Part shown: in pieces, positions 26,458-36,111 of the stretch
Position numbering within the stretch: position 1 is the first letter of the stretch
Layout: each line of letters opens with the position of its first letter
DNA from: Solobacterium sp.
GTDB taxonomy: Bacteria; Bacillota_I; Bacilli_A; Erysipelotrichales; Erysipelotrichaceae
DNA: 64,000 nt
Assembly: GCA_017469885.1 (NCBI GenBank)
Contig: JAFUFO010000008.1
Span: forward strand, 1-64,000
Direction of reading: 5' to 3'
Position numbers and translations under genes: made by a program
The notes under the pieces: generated by a model
The model's input: only the letters and a program-made list of their open reading frames with translations
Database searches by the model: none
What the model was told of the DNA's origin: nothing

Positions 26458-27441
26458 TCACTTCACGCGGATCATCTTGCCGAACACCGCATAACGTCCT
26501 TCCGAGGCGTCATAACGGCAGGTGGACAGACCGAGAATCTGATCTTCCTCCGTAACGACGGTATCCGTCTGGAAGGTGCTGTTTGCGCGGATATTATTGA
26601 TGAAATTCATGAATTCCGTATTGTCTGTAAACGATGTCTGATTGTAGGTGGAATAGGCATCGCCAAGCACATCCGCAAACGGTTCTACACGGTAAACCGC
26701 ATCCAGCGTCTGAAGCACAAAGTACGGATGTTCTTCCAGGAAACCTTCCTTCCGGTAGCCTTCCAGATCGGAGAACATCGAGCCGTTGCGCATGTGGTGC
26801 GCATACAGCATGTTGTTCTGATCGCTGAAATCTTTGTGATTCGTCACATCGATGAAAACACAGCCGGTATGGTTGGTTTCCTTCGTGAACAGATGTTCAA
26901 GGTAGTATTCATTGTCCGGTCCCTGGACGATCGGATAGTCGATCTGCGTACCGGGAATCGTGATCCAGCCGACAACATCGGAATTGATTTCCGCCAGCGC
27001 TTCAAAGTTCGCCGGTATGTATTCAATATTCAGTCCGTCATCTGCCTCTACTTCCTCCGGCGGATTTCCCGTATTCTTCTCGCTCAGCTTGGAATATGCA
27101 TTCATACCTTCGCGGTATGCCTTGTTTCCAAGATACAGCTGGAACCCGGACCAGGCACCGGTAATCAGGGAGGCAACCAGAATGATCCTTAACAGAAGCC
27201 GCGCTGCCGGCTTCAGCTTTCTTCCCTGTTTCTTCTTTTTCGGTGCAGGACGCGGAGAAGACACATCCGGTTTATCCTCCGCTTCTTCCGGAAGATCACT
27301 GATCTTCAATGCGGTTGTCGCCTCAAGGCCGGCTTCCCCGTCATCGCGGATCTTGATCACTTCGGTTTCCATCAGATCCGCTTCCGGATCTTTTTCATAT
27401 TCTTCTTCGAATTCCTCATCGACCGGTTCAATCTCTTTCAT
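26458..27441 (-). CDS. srtB: Class B sortase
   Basis: The 327-residue transpeptidase anchors proteins to the cell wall or assembles pili. An unusually long acidic cytoplasmic tail (residues 1-68) and a basic patch precede one transmembrane helix (about 82-102). The catalytic domain has His in LYAHHMRNGSMF, Cys in LGLSTCRYD and Arg in SEGRYAVFGK. The class B assignment rests on these contexts. No sorting-signal substrate is visible nearby. It starts 6 nt after prmC, which is an unusual partner. Confidence 0.92.
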   Translation of the reverse strand: MKEIEPVDEEFEEEYEKDPEADLMETEVIKIRDDGEAGLEATTALKISDLPEEAEDKPDVSSPRPAPKKKKQGRKLKPAARLLLRIILVASLITGAWSGFQLYLGNKAYREGMNAYSKLSEKNTGNPPEEVEADDGLNIEYIPANFEALAEINSDVVGWITIPGTQIDYPIVQGPDNEYYLEHLFTKETNHTGCVFIDVTNHKDFSDQNNMLYAHHMRNGSMFSDLEGYRKEGFLEEHPYFVLQTLDAVYRVEPFADVLGDAYSTYNQTSFTDNTEFMNFINNIRANSTFQTDTVVTEEDQILGLSTCRYDASEGRYAVFGKMIRVK

Positions 27442-27447
27442 CAGACC

Positions 27448-28317
27448 TCACCCTCTTTCCATCGCTTCCGGACAGTTGAAATATACAAACAGCATCCGGT
27501 CTTTTCCGTTCATGTCCTTACGGATCTCAAACTGCGCTTCCGGCAGTGCTTCCCTTACCAGCGCACTCATTGCCTCACGCTGGTTCCAGCCCATTTCAAA
27601 GGCCATAAACGCCTTATCCTTCAGCACAGACCGACAGTCCGCAAATACCTCACGGTAGAATTTCAGACCGTCTGCGCCGCCGAAGAGCGCCACATGCGGT
27701 TCAAAATCCACCACTGCGTGTTCCATTTCCTCATCCGAGGGAATATATGGCGGATTGCACACGAGTACATCATACATCTTTCCGGCTTCGATGAGCGGTT
27801 TTAACATATCTCCCGCATAAAATGAAATCTTTGCGCCGTTGTTCTCCGCATTGAGCCGGGCCGTCGCAAGCGCCGCTTCGGAAATATCCGTTGCGTCCAT
27901 GACGATCCGCGGTTCCTCACACGCAAGCGTCACCGCGATTGCGCCGCTTCCGGTGCCGACATCCACACAGGCTACATCCCCTTCCGGGAAACAGCGGTCA
28001 ATGCCCGCAAGAATCCGGGCGCACAGTTCCTCGGTTTCCGGCCGGGGAATCAGGACATCCCCGTTGACGGTGAACTTATAGCCGTAAAACCACGAATAAC
28101 CCAGCACATGCGCCATCGGTTCCTGTTTCAGGATACGCTCCATTCCGGCAGAAAACTTCGCCGCAAGATCTTCCGGCATCTCCTCATCATAATGCAGGTA
28201 GAGGTTGTAGCGCTCTGTCTGGGCGATTTCCACCAGAAAGGCCATGACGGTTTCCGCCGGCACATCACATGCCTCACAGCGTTTTTCATATTGTCTTACC
28301 GCTTCCGCAAATGTCAT
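27448..28317 (-). CDS. prmC: Release factor glutamine methyltransferase
   Basis: The 289-residue SAM enzyme methylates the GGQ glutamine of release factors. VDVGTGSGAIAVTLA is the SAM loop and LVCNPPYIPSDEEM the NPPY motif. It overlaps prfA, its substrate's gene, by 4 nt (ATGA), the conserved arrangement in bacteria. Confidence 0.96.
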   Translation of the reverse strand: MTFAEAVRQYEKRCEACDVPAETVMAFLVEIAQTERYNLYLHYDEEMPEDLAAKFSAGMERILKQEPMAHVLGYSWFYGYKFTVNGDVLIPRPETEELCARILAGIDRCFPEGDVACVDVGTGSGAIAVTLACEEPRIVMDATDISEAALATARLNAENNGAKISFYAGDMLKPLIEAGKMYDVLVCNPPYIPSDEEMEHAVVDFEPHVALFGGADGLKFYREVFADCRSVLKDKAFMAFEMGWNQREAMSALVREALPEAQFEIRKDMNGKDRMLFVYFNCPEAMERG

Positions 28318-29393
28318 TCTGCACTCTCCAGTTTTTTCTTCTCATCATCTGCCTGCAGGGCATCAATCACATCCTGCAGACGGCCTTCCATCACCCGGTC
28401 GAGCTGTGTGATCGTAAATCCGATCCGATGATCGGTGACACGGTTCTGCGGATAGTTGTAGGTACGGATTTTTTCCGCACGGTCTCCCGTGCCGATCTTG
28501 GCGCGGCGGATCTTTCCTTCCGCTTCCTCCCGCTGGCGCCGGTATTCTTCATATACCCGCGAACGGATCAGACGCATTGCCGTCTCCCGGTTTTCGATCT
28601 GACTGCGGCCTTCCTGGCAGTTGACTGTGATTCCGGTCGGCACATGCACGATCCGGACCGCACTGTCGGTCTTGTTTATATGCTGACCGCCCGCACCGCT
28701 GGCACGATGCGTCTCAATCGTCAGATCCTTCGGATCGATCTCAACATCCGCGTCTTCCGCTTCCGGCTGACAGAGCACGGTTGCCGTGCTTGTCTGGATG
28801 CGGCCCTGCGATTCGGTCTTCGGGACACGCTGAACACGATGTGCACCGCTCTCAAACTTCAGCGCCTTATACACATCATGGCCTTTGATTTCAAAAATGA
28901 TCTGCGAAAATCCGCCGGCTTCCGATTCGGATGCCTCAAGGACATCCACCTTCCAGCCGCAGCCTTCCGCGTATTTCACATACATGCGGTACAGATCACC
29001 CGCAAAGATGTTTCCTTCATCACCGCCGGCACCGCCGCGGATCTCCATGATCACATTGTGATCATCATCCGGATCCTGCGGAATGAGCAGACGCCGGATC
29101 TTTTCCAGCAGTTCTTCCTGTTTCGGCATGCATTCCGCAAGTTCTTCTTCGGCCATGGCCTTCAGTTCCGGGTCACTGTCATGTTCAAGTTCCTGTGCCT
29201 CGCTGATCCTTGCGTCAAGATCCTGCAGTTCATGCCGGGCCTCCACAAGCGCCGTCAGTTTTGCCTGGGCACGGGAAAGTTTTGTCACCTGGCGCGGGTC
29301 TTTGAGAACCTCTTCCGACATCAGCTGTTCACTGATGGAATCATATTCCTGTTCAATTTCCGATAGACGCGCGCGCATCGCTTCAATATTCAT
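28314..29393 (-). CDS. prfA: Peptide chain release factor 1
   Basis: The 359-residue factor ends translation at UAA and UAG. Domain 3 carries GAGGQHINKTDSAVR with the GGQ loop. An SEAGGFSQIIFEIKG stretch and the stop-codon-reading region (about residues 180-200, PKTESQGRIQTS) are present. It lies 33 nt after rpoD and overlaps prmC. Confidence 0.97.
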   Translation of the reverse strand: MNIEAMRARLSEIEQEYDSISEQLMSEEVLKDPRQVTKLSRAQAKLTALVEARHELQDLDARISEAQELEHDSDPELKAMAEEELAECMPKQEELLEKIRRLLIPQDPDDDHNVIMEIRGGAGGDEGNIFAGDLYRMYVKYAEGCGWKVDVLEASESEAGGFSQIIFEIKGHDVYKALKFESGAHRVQRVPKTESQGRIQTSTATVLCQPEAEDADVEIDPKDLTIETHRASGAGGQHINKTDSAVRIVHVPTGITVNCQEGRSQIENRETAMRLIRSRVYEEYRRQREEAEGKIRRAKIGTGDRAEKIRTYNYPQNRVTDHRIGFTITQLDRVMEGRLQDVIDALQADDEKKKLESAE

Positions 29394-29426
29394 CGTTACT
29401 GTCTCCTGAACAGAAGACGGGAAATG

Positions 29427-30575
29427 TTATTCCTTCCAGTCTCTGAGCTCCGGCTTCGAGCCGAAGTTATGATGCAGTTTGCGGAGCGCCTTGTTTTCAA
29501 GCTGGCGGATCCGCTCCCGCGTTACATTGCATTCTTTTCCGACATCCTCCAGCGTATGGACGATGCCGTCATCCAGTCCAAACCGCATCCGCAGGATCTT
29601 CTGTTCTCGCTCATTGAGCGTCAGAAGAATCCGGTCGATTTCCTCACGCAGAAAACGGTTGTTCGCATACGCCTCCGGATTGACCGTGCTGGTATCTTCA
29701 ATGAAATCCTGCAGGGTGGAGTTTTCCTCTTCACCTGCGGGCGTTTCCAGACTTACCGGCTCCATGGCGATCTTGAGAATTTCTTCGACCCGTTCTGCGG
29801 TCATGCCTTCCATGCGGGAGGCAATCTCACTGCTGGTCGGTTCCTTTCCGAGTTCCTGAAGCAGTTCCTTTTCCACCCGCTTAACCTTCATGATCTGTTC
29901 GCCCATATGGACCGGCAGACGGATGTCCCGCGACTGATCCGCGATTGCACGGATCATCGACTGACGGATCCACCAGGTCGCATAGGTGCTGAACCGGAAC
30001 CCCTTCGTATAGTCAAATTTGGCAACGGCACGCATCAGTCCCATGTTGCCTTCCTGAATCAGATCCTGCAGGGAAAGTCCGCGTTTCATATACCGTTTGG
30101 CAATTGAAACGACGAGACGGAGGTTCGAGTTGATTAAAAGCAGACGGGCATTCTCGTCCCCTTCCGCAGCCTTTTTCGCCGCATCGCGTTCCTGTTCGGC
30201 AGTCAGAAGCGGAATCTCGCCGATTTCCTGAAGATAGATCCGGACACTGTCCGAAGTCTGCACTCTGCGGCCGCTTTCCTGATACGGTTCGGGTGCACGC
30301 TCCGAAACATCCTCTTCTTCCTCCTCATCGCCAAGATCATCATCAACGGATTCTTCCTCTTCCAGAATCGCCGCCTCTTCCGGCGCAACGAAAATATCGT
30401 GCTCACTGCACCAGTCGAACAGGGCATCCTGTTCCTCTTCACTCAGATGCGCCTTCTCCGCACGTTCCTGAAGATGTTCTGTGCTGATTACTTCTCCGGC
30501 ATTGCTCCGTTTTAACAACTCATCTTCCAGATCTTTCAGAGTGGACTCTTTATGGATGTTCTTCTCTTCTGCCAT
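29427..30575 (-). CDS. rpoD: Housekeeping sigma factor (SigA/RpoD)
   Basis: The 382-residue primary sigma factor directs RNA polymerase to TTGACA/TATAAT promoters. An acidic N-terminal region ([19 protein letters not shown]) is followed by regions 1.2 to 4. Region 2 has [22 protein letters not shown]-type sequence and YATWWIRQ. Region 4 ends with [27 protein letters not shown]-type helix-turn-helix. ATG 30575 follows AAAGGAG. It is the first gene of an operon with prfA, prmC and srtB, and no dnaG is adjacent, unlike in many Bacillota. Confidence 0.97.
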   Translation of the reverse strand: MAEEKNIHKESTLKDLEDELLKRSNAGEVISTEHLQERAEKAHLSEEEQDALFDWCSEHDIFVAPEEAAILEEEESVDDDLGDEEEEEDVSERAPEPYQESGRRVQTSDSVRIYLQEIGEIPLLTAEQERDAAKKAAEGDENARLLLINSNLRLVVSIAKRYMKRGLSLQDLIQEGNMGLMRAVAKFDYTKGFRFSTYATWWIRQSMIRAIADQSRDIRLPVHMGEQIMKVKRVEKELLQELGKEPTSSEIASRMEGMTAERVEEILKIAMEPVSLETPAGEEENSTLQDFIEDTSTVNPEAYANNRFLREEIDRILLTLNEREQKILRMRFGLDDGIVHTLEDVGKECNVTRERIRQLENKALRKLHHNFGSKPELRDWKE

Positions 30576-30609
30576 CAGGTACTCCTTTCCCTTTTGACTT
30601 ATACGAAAT

Positions 30610-30618
30610 ATTTTACCA
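30610..30618 (-). promoter_or_regulatory. Extended -10 promoter of the rpoD operon
   Basis: TGGTAAAAT on the minus strand (30618-30610) is an extended -10 element about 35 nt before the rpoD start. No good -35 lies at 17 nt, as expected for TGn promoters. The same TGGTAAAAT occurs upstream of dacA. Confidence 0.65.
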
Positions 30619-30645
30619 CATGGCCACGGTGCACAAGAAAAGGAA

Positions 30646-30682
30646 GGAAAAAAGAAAACCCCCATATATACTGAGGGTTTGC
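30646..30682 (-). terminator. Terminator of rpmE
   Basis: AAACCCTC and the opposite GGGGGTTT pair across a TATATA loop on the minus strand, followed by TTCTTTTTT. It lies 26 nt after the rpmE stop and separates it from the rpoD promoter. Confidence 0.8.
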
Positions 30683-30707
30683 TTTTCCGATTTTCCGGGC
30701 AGGATGA

Positions 30708-30911
30708 TTACTTGAGTCCGTACTTCTTGTTGAACTTCTCGACACGACCCTGAGCCTGTGCGAATCTCTGACGTCCGGTATAGAACGGATGGCAGTTCGA
30801 GCAGGTGTCTACCTTGATCTCCTTGAGTGTGGAACCCGTAACGAATTCGCTGCCGCAGCTTGTGCATACGACCTTGCACTCATAGAACTTCGGATGGATG
30901 TCCTTCTTCAT
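30708..30911 (-). CDS. rpmE: 50S ribosomal protein L31 (zinc-binding form)
   Basis: The 67-residue protein has CTSC and CSNC pairs ([23 protein letters not shown]), the C-plus zinc form of L31, and ends KKYGLK. ATG 30911 is the family start ([11 protein letters not shown]). The in-frame upstream ATG adds 13 unrelated residues. It follows murA by 76 nt. Confidence 0.97.
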   Translation of the reverse strand: MKKDIHPKFYECKVVCTSCGSEFVTGSTLKEIKVDTCSNCHPFYTGRQRFAQAQGRVEKFNKKYGLK

Positions 30912-30987
30912 GTTCGTCTCCCTTCTGCCTTGAGCCTCATGCGTGCTCAAAGAAAGTGCTTATGTAATATATCATGCCTTTCCTGTT

Positions 30988-32259
30988 TCAGGCAATAGTT
31001 TCATCAATTTTTTCCCGCCGGATGACCCCGCCGAGTGCACGGAGCTTGCCGTCAATATTGTCATAGCCGCGGTCAATATGATACACATCGCTGATTACGG
31101 TTTCGCCTTCCGCAAGCAGACCGGCAATCACCAGTGCTGCCCCGCAGCGAAGATCGGTCGCGGTGACACGGTCGCCATAGAGTTTCGACGGTCCCTTGAC
31201 CTCGCATTTGCCGTTATACAGTTCGATATTCGCGCCCATCCGCTGAAGCTCCAGGCAGTGCTTGAAGCGTTCGGTATAGATGGTATCAGTCACTTCACTG
31301 ATGCCTTCCACCTGGGTAAGCAGTGCGGTCAGCGGCTGCTGGAGGTCTGTCGCAAAGCCGGGATACGGCTTTGTGGTGACATCCGCCGCATGCATATGTT
31401 CCGACTTGCGGACAAGGATCGAGTCAATTCCGATCTCAAGATCAGCGCCCATTTCGGTAAGCTTGGAAGTCAGTGCCTCAATATGCTTGGGGATGACGTT
31501 GTTGATGCGCATTTCATCCGCGCAGGCCACTGCCATGATGACAAACGTGCCGGCTTCGATGCGGTCCGGAATAATCTCGTGATAACAGCCCTGAAGCTGC
31601 TTTACGCCCTCGATCGTGATGACGTTTGTGCCGGCACCCTTGATGTTTGCGCCCATGTTATTGAGCAGGGTCGCCACATCGATGATCTCCGGTTCCTTCG
31701 CCGCGTTCTCGATAATCGTGCGTCCTTCCGCATAGACAGCAGCCATCATGATGTTGATGGTGGCACCGACGGAAGAAATATCCAGGAAGATCTTGGTTCC
31801 CTTCAGGTGTTCTGCCTGAATCGTATAACAGCCCTTTTCATATTCCACGGTTGCGCCGAGCGCTTCAAATCCCTTGATATGAAGGTCGATCGGCCGCGGG
31901 CCGAGATAACATCCGCCCGGCATCTTCATCCGTACATAACCGTATTTCCCAAGCAGCGCACCCATAAAGTAGTAGGAGGCCCGCAGCTTGGTGATGACAT
32001 CGGCGTCCAGGTCCGTGTTTTTCATATTGGCCGGATCAATGATGAGGTGATCATCCTTCTCCGTCACATCACATCCGAGAATGCGCAGAATCTTTGAGAG
32101 GGAATCCACATCTGCGATTGCGGGCACTCCGCTGATCGTAACGGGTCCGCCCGCAAGCACCGCCGCCGGAATCAGGGCGACTGTCGCATTTTTTGATCCG
32201 GATACCGTTACCTCACCGTTGAGACGGTGTCCGCCTTCTATTTTAATAACCTCTCGCAT
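30988..32259 (-). CDS. murA: UDP-N-acetylglucosamine 1-carboxyvinyltransferase
   Basis: The 423-residue enzyme adds enolpyruvate from PEP to UDP-GlcNAc, the first committed step of peptidoglycan synthesis. It begins [21 protein letters not shown]. The PEP-reactive cysteine is in [15 protein letters not shown], so fosfomycin sensitivity at this site would be expected. Its ATG overlaps the HAD-gene stop codon (ATGA). Many Bacillota carry two copies, and the second is not here. Confidence 0.96.
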   Translation of the reverse strand: MREVIKIEGGHRLNGEVTVSGSKNATVALIPAAVLAGGPVTISGVPAIADVDSLSKILRILGCDVTEKDDHLIIDPANMKNTDLDADVITKLRASYYFMGALLGKYGYVRMKMPGGCYLGPRPIDLHIKGFEALGATVEYEKGCYTIQAEHLKGTKIFLDISSVGATINIMMAAVYAEGRTIIENAAKEPEIIDVATLLNNMGANIKGAGTNVITIEGVKQLQGCYHEIIPDRIEAGTFVIMAVACADEMRINNVIPKHIEALTSKLTEMGADLEIGIDSILVRKSEHMHAADVTTKPYPGFATDLQQPLTALLTQVEGISEVTDTIYTERFKHCLELQRMGANIELYNGKCEVKGPSKLYGDRVTATDLRCGAALVIAGLLAEGETVISDVYHIDRGYDNIDGKLRALGGVIRREKIDETIA

Positions 32260-32909
32260 CAGGCTTCCTCCTGTAGTATATCGTCGGCCAGCTGTGCGGC
32301 CGCGGTGATAATGCGGTCCGCCTTTGTCTGGTCCTGCGCAAACCGGTCATCCTTCCGTGCGTAAACGAACATGCCGGCGCGTTTCCCCGACAGAATGCCG
32401 GGTGTGCTGTCTTCATATACGGCGCAGTCTTCCGGCGGAACACCGAGTGTTTCTGCCGCCCTGAGATAGATCATCGGATCGGGTTTTGCCCGTTCGAGTT
32501 CCTCCGATGAAATCACGCAGTCGAAGTACTCCCGGATTCCCCTCACATCAAGACTCCGGTAAATCACCGACGGTGTGTTGCTGGAACAGCAGGCCATGCG
32601 GATTCCCGCATTCTTCAGCCGCTTCAGCGTATCGGGAATATCCGGAAACATCACCGCCCGGTAGTCCAGCGGATTCGCCGCATTCCGGGCAATCCAGCGC
32701 TGCCGGATCTCATTTCCGGTATAGGCACCGTCGAGAAGATCATACAGGATCTTCCACGTGCCGTCTGCGGTCGTTCCGACAACGTCATAGATCGGTTCCT
32801 CGGGACCTTTGTATCCAAGTTCCCGCATGACATCGACCGTGATGTCCATATAAAAACCTTCACTGTCGTAGAGAATTCCGTCCATGTCAAACAGTACTGC
32901 TTTTTTCAT
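32259..32909 (-). CDS. HAD-superfamily hydrolase (beta-phosphoglucomutase-like subfamily)
   Basis: The 216-residue protein has the HAD nucleophile motif FDMDGILYDSEG, motif II in MACCSSNTP and the acidic motif IV VYEDSTPGI. A helical cap lies between residues 15 and 80. It should be a phosphatase or phosphomutase of small sugar phosphates, with unknown substrate. It is translationally coupled to murA. Confidence 0.9.
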   Translation of the reverse strand: MKKAVLFDMDGILYDSEGFYMDITVDVMRELGYKGPEEPIYDVVGTTADGTWKILYDLLDGAYTGNEIRQRWIARNAANPLDYRAVMFPDIPDTLKRLKNAGIRMACCSSNTPSVIYRSLDVRGIREYFDCVISSEELERAKPDPMIYLRAAETLGVPPEDCAVYEDSTPGILSGKRAGMFVYARKDDRFAQDQTKADRIITAAAQLADDILQEEA

Positions 32910-32990
32910 AGGCTTCTCTCCCGGGCTTATTCTACTTTATTTGCCGGACAAATCCAACACGTATCCGCAGGACCGGTTTTACGGCGAAAG

Positions 32991-33017
32991 AAAAAGGAGA
33001 ACATCGGAATGTTCTCC
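32991..33017 (-). terminator. Terminator of fba
   Basis: GGAGAACAT and ATGTTCTCC pair around a 4-nt loop on the minus strand, followed by TTTTTCTTT, just after the aldolase stop codon. Confidence 0.88.
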
Positions 33018-33035
33018 CTTTCTGACAATGGTTTA

Positions 33036-33902
33036 TTAAGCCTTGTTGTCGGAACCGAATGCCTTGATCAGTTCAATGGTCTTGGCGATGATTGCGTCTG
33101 CGCCCGGTTTCAGGAGCTTACGGGGATCATAGCCCTTGCCTTCGAGATCCTTGCCGGCTTCGATGTACTTGCGGGTTGCGTCCGCGAATACGAGCTGGAG
33201 CTCGGTGTTGACGTTGATCTTGGAAACGCCCATATCGATTGCCTTGGATGTCTGATCGAACGGGATGCCGGAGCCGCCGTGGAGAACGAGCGGTTTGCCG
33301 TTGACAGCCTTGTTGATCTCATCGAGACGCTCGAAGTTGAGACCTGCCCAGTTTGCCGGGTATTTGCCGTGGATGTTTCCGATACCTGCGGCGAGGAAGT
33401 CTACACCAAGTGCAGCAACCTGTGCGCATTCCTGCGGGTCAGCAAGTTCGCCGTTGGATGTAACGCCGTCTTCTGTACCGCCGATGCCGCCGACTTCGCA
33501 CTCAACAGAAACGCCCTTAGAGTGTGCAAGTTCAATGATTTCCTTGGACTTTGCCATGTTCTCTTCGAAATCGAAGTGAGAACCGTCGAACATAACGGAT
33601 GTGAAACCAGCTTCGATGCAGGCCTTTGCACCTTCATAGGTGCCGTGGTCGAGGTGAAGCGCTACCGGAACAGTAATTCCCATGGAATCATGGAGATTTC
33701 TGACCAGGTCCGCAACGACCTTGTAGCCGCCCATGTATTTTGCGGCGCCTTCGGAAGCCTGGATCATAACCGGAGCGTTAGCTTCCTGTGCGGCTGCGAG
33801 AATGCACTTTGTCCATTCGAGGTTGTTCGTATTGAACGCACCGATCGCATAGTGGCCTTCATGAGCCTTGTTGATCATTTCTGTTGCAGAAACCATTACC
33901 AT
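33036..33902 (-). CDS. fba: Class II fructose-1,6-bisphosphate aldolase
   Basis: The 288-residue zinc enzyme cleaves fructose-1,6-bisphosphate in glycolysis. It shows YAIGAFNTNNLEW, the zinc ligand segment VALHLDHGTYE, LHGGSGIPFDQ and VSKINVNTELQ. AGGAGG lies 12 nt before the ATG used here, and a second ATG two codons later would be even farther from it. It is monocistronic, with a clear promoter and terminator. Confidence 0.96.
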   Translation of the reverse strand: MVMVSATEMINKAHEGHYAIGAFNTNNLEWTKCILAAAQEANAPVMIQASEGAAKYMGGYKVVADLVRNLHDSMGITVPVALHLDHGTYEGAKACIEAGFTSVMFDGSHFDFEENMAKSKEIIELAHSKGVSVECEVGGIGGTEDGVTSNGELADPQECAQVAALGVDFLAAGIGNIHGKYPANWAGLNFERLDEINKAVNGKPLVLHGGSGIPFDQTSKAIDMGVSKINVNTELQLVFADATRKYIEAGKDLEGKGYDPRKLLKPGADAIIAKTIELIKAFGSDNKA

Positions 33903-33945
33903 ATTGCAATTATTCCTCCTTTTTCTGCAATATATTTGCGTTATT

Positions 33946-33974
33946 ATTTTACTCGCTTTTTCAGGACTTGTTAA
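33946..33974 (-). promoter_or_regulatory. fba promoter
   Basis: On the minus strand -35 TTAACA (33974-33969), a 17-nt spacer and -10 TAAAAT (33951-33946), about 40 nt before the start codon. Confidence 0.8.
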
Positions 33975-33992
33975 GCAATATTAACACAACAG

Positions 33993-34016
33993 AAAAAGGG
34001 CTCACCCGCCCTTTTT
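33993..34016 (-). terminator. Terminator of rpoE
   Basis: AAAAAGGGC and GCCCTTTTT pair around a 6-nt loop, with the T-run after the rpoE stop codon on the minus strand. Confidence 0.85.
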
Positions 34017-34031
34017 CCTGCATGTCTGTAA

Positions 34032-34358
34032 TTAATACTCGTCTTCGCCCTTCGGCAGGTCGAGGATATCTCCGTCTTCGTATTCTTCGACTTCATCATC
34101 CTCATCGATCACGCTGTCTGCGGCGACTTCGCTGTAGCTCCGTCTGCTTCGAAGATCCCATTTATTTCCCTTCAGGGAGGCAAACCGTCTGTCTTCCATC
34201 AGTTCCGCATAGAACTGACGTTTTTTGCGGCTCAGCTTCTCTTCGGGAATCTTCATTGACTTTGCAACATCGGCCCAGAGTTTCGGAAATTCAACTTCCT
34301 TCTTACGCTTTGACATGATGTTGTACGCAGTGTCAGTCATCGTTACCTTCGTGCTCAT
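34032..34358 (-). CDS. rpoE: RNA polymerase delta subunit
   Basis: The 108-residue protein has an N-terminal HARE-HTH domain (MTDTAYNIMSKRKKEVEFPKLW region) and an acidic tail (IDEDDEVEEYEDGD). This is the delta-factor plan of Bacillota, which speeds RNA polymerase recycling. The tail is much shorter than in Bacillus (about 25 acidic-region residues). ATG 34358 is chosen for STKVTMTD, although the nearest GGAGGGG is about 15 nt upstream. Confidence 0.87.
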   Translation of the reverse strand: MSTKVTMTDTAYNIMSKRKKEVEFPKLWADVAKSMKIPEEKLSRKKRQFYAELMEDRRFASLKGNKWDLRSRRSYSEVAADSVIDEDDEVEEYEDGDILDLPKGEDEY

Positions 34359-34427
34359 AACTTTGTGTATACCCCTCCAGATATTACAATAGCCTTCCGG
34401 CAATGCATGAGTTTAACTCACATTTTA

Positions 34428-34457
34428 TTTATAAGCAACCTTTTTTGGCACTGTCAA
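34428..34457 (-). promoter_or_regulatory. rpoE promoter
   Basis: A perfect -35 TTGACA (34457-34452), an 18-nt spacer and -10 TATAAA (34433-34428) on the minus strand, leaving a leader of about 65 nt before rpoE. Confidence 0.82.
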
Positions 34458-34509
34458 CAGAAAAATACATTCAAGCATGCACTTTTGTACATTCAGGCAA
34501 AACTGTCAT

Positions 34510-34887
34510 TTAAACCGATGAAATCAGAAAAGTCAATTCGATTTCCGAAACCGTTTCTTTTTCCTGCATGAGGCGGTACCGGAACTGCACGCATGAGTCA
34601 ACCGCCGCATATTCGATAAGTTGTGTTGAAAACTCCATTTTCCCGAACATGGTTTCCGCATACGCGGTTCCTTCTCCCGCAAACGGCAGTTCCACCCGGC
34701 TTTCCGTTTCACCCCGGTGCGTCAGCACAATGCCGTCCTCTCCGAACAGAAGCGTGTCGCTTCCGGAAAACGGCGGACATTCCCGGGCTGAAAGCATCGA
34801 ACCGTTCCGGATCGCCTTTCCGGAGATAAATGTTCCCTTCGTGTTCTGCAGAATATCCCTTCGGATGCCGGTCAGATGCACGATCAT
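34510..34887 (-). CDS. DUF1934 family protein (YwiB-like)
   Basis: The 125-residue protein is predicted to be all-beta, beginning IVHLTGIRRD and ending SEIELTFLISSV, consistent with the calycin-like DUF1934 family. Its function is unknown. The ATG overlaps the HD-protein stop codon by 4 nt, so it is the last gene of the ispF-HD transcript. Confidence 0.75.
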   Translation of the reverse strand: MIVHLTGIRRDILQNTKGTFISGKAIRNGSMLSARECPPFSGSDTLLFGEDGIVLTHRGETESRVELPFAGEGTAYAETMFGKMEFSTQLIEYAAVDSCVQFRYRLMQEKETVSEIELTFLISSV

Positions 34888-36110
34888 AGCAGGTTCCGGA
34901 TCTCCTTCGGGTAATAGATGCGGTCATCCCGCAGCTGTTTGCCTTTCACCAGGCTCTGGACGATATTGGACGCTTCCGAAAGCTCCTTGATTTCTCCGCC
35001 GTGCAGGCGCACGCGGATCGCATTGCCTGCGGATACCCGGTAGGGTATGTATACCCGCTGACCGACATCATCACTGGTCAGGTAGTATTCCGGGTCATAG
35101 CCGGCCTGCTTGAGCACCGCCGTGACCTTTTCCCGGTTTTCCGGGGAATCTTCCATGTAATCAAACAGCCGGCGGTCGAGAATCCGGGAAGCGAGGTCTG
35201 CCGCGATCGGGTCTTCCCCGCGGCTGAGCACTTCAAATGCATAATTGCATGCATATTCGTCCAGCACATAGTAATCTTCAAGACTCATCGGTTCGCCGCT
35301 TAACAGCGCATCAAACTCCGGAATCGACGGCGGCATCTTTCCTTCCGCCCTGAGGTCACGGAGCCGCTGAAACAGTTTCTCCAGCATGCATTCAAAACTC
35401 CGGGCTCCCGGATGGTAGTAGATCTGCCAGTAACTGTGATAGCGGGCCATCACATAGTTTTCAATGGCATAGACACCGCTCTCCTTGACCACCACAAAAT
35501 CATTGTCAACCCGCAGGGTCCGCAGGATACGTTCCAGGTCAAAATGACCGTAGGTCGTGCCCGTAAAATAGGAGTCCCGCAGAAGATAGTCCATCCGGTC
35601 CGCATCAAGCTGGGCAGAGATCAGCTGCGGCAGGAGCGGATTGGCGGATTTATGGCGGATGACATCCGCCACTTCATGCGACAGTCCGGGTGCGGCTTCC
35701 TCAAGAATTTCGGTAATCTCCGTATTTTCCTCAATGATGCGGCAGGTAAAGGACTCATGGTCCTCGCCGATCACCTTTTCAAACGCATGGGAATACGGAC
35801 CGTGGCCGACATCATGAAGCAGGCCCGCCGCAAGCACGGTCACCTTCTCCCGTTCGTTCAGGGCGCGTTCAATATCCGGAACTTCCGTGATCATCCGGCG
35901 GACGATCTCATATACACCGAGGGAATGCGAAAACCGTGTATGGTCTGCCGTATGATAAACCATGAAGGCTCCTCCAAGCTGCCGGATCCGCCGCATCCTC
36001 TGCATCCAGCGGCTGTTGATCAGCTTCCAGATCACTTCATATTCCACCCGGTCATCCGCATGCACGGGATCACGCAGGACTTTTACTTCATCTGTTTTCC
36101 GAAATGTCAT
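34884..36110 (-). CDS. HD-domain phosphohydrolase (YwfO/dGTPase-like)
   Basis: The 408-residue protein has the HD metal site in HTRFSHSLGVYEIV, AGLLHDVGHGPYSHAFE and a later QLDADRMDYLLRDSYFTG segment, features of the YwfO and SAMHD1-like family. It probably hydrolyses nucleotides, though the substrate is unproven. ATG 36110 is one base after the ispF stop codon. The in-frame region back to 36287 is inside ispF and is rejected. Confidence 0.9.
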   Translation of the reverse strand: MTFRKTDEVKVLRDPVHADDRVEYEVIWKLINSRWMQRMRRIRQLGGAFMVYHTADHTRFSHSLGVYEIVRRMITEVPDIERALNEREKVTVLAAGLLHDVGHGPYSHAFEKVIGEDHESFTCRIIEENTEITEILEEAAPGLSHEVADVIRHKSANPLLPQLISAQLDADRMDYLLRDSYFTGTTYGHFDLERILRTLRVDNDFVVVKESGVYAIENYVMARYHSYWQIYYHPGARSFECMLEKLFQRLRDLRAEGKMPPSIPEFDALLSGEPMSLEDYYVLDEYACNYAFEVLSRGEDPIAADLASRILDRRLFDYMEDSPENREKVTAVLKQAGYDPEYYLTSDDVGQRVYIPYRVSAGNAIRVRLHGGEIKELSEASNIVQSLVKGKQLRDDRIYYPKEIRNLL

Positions 36111-36111
36111 C

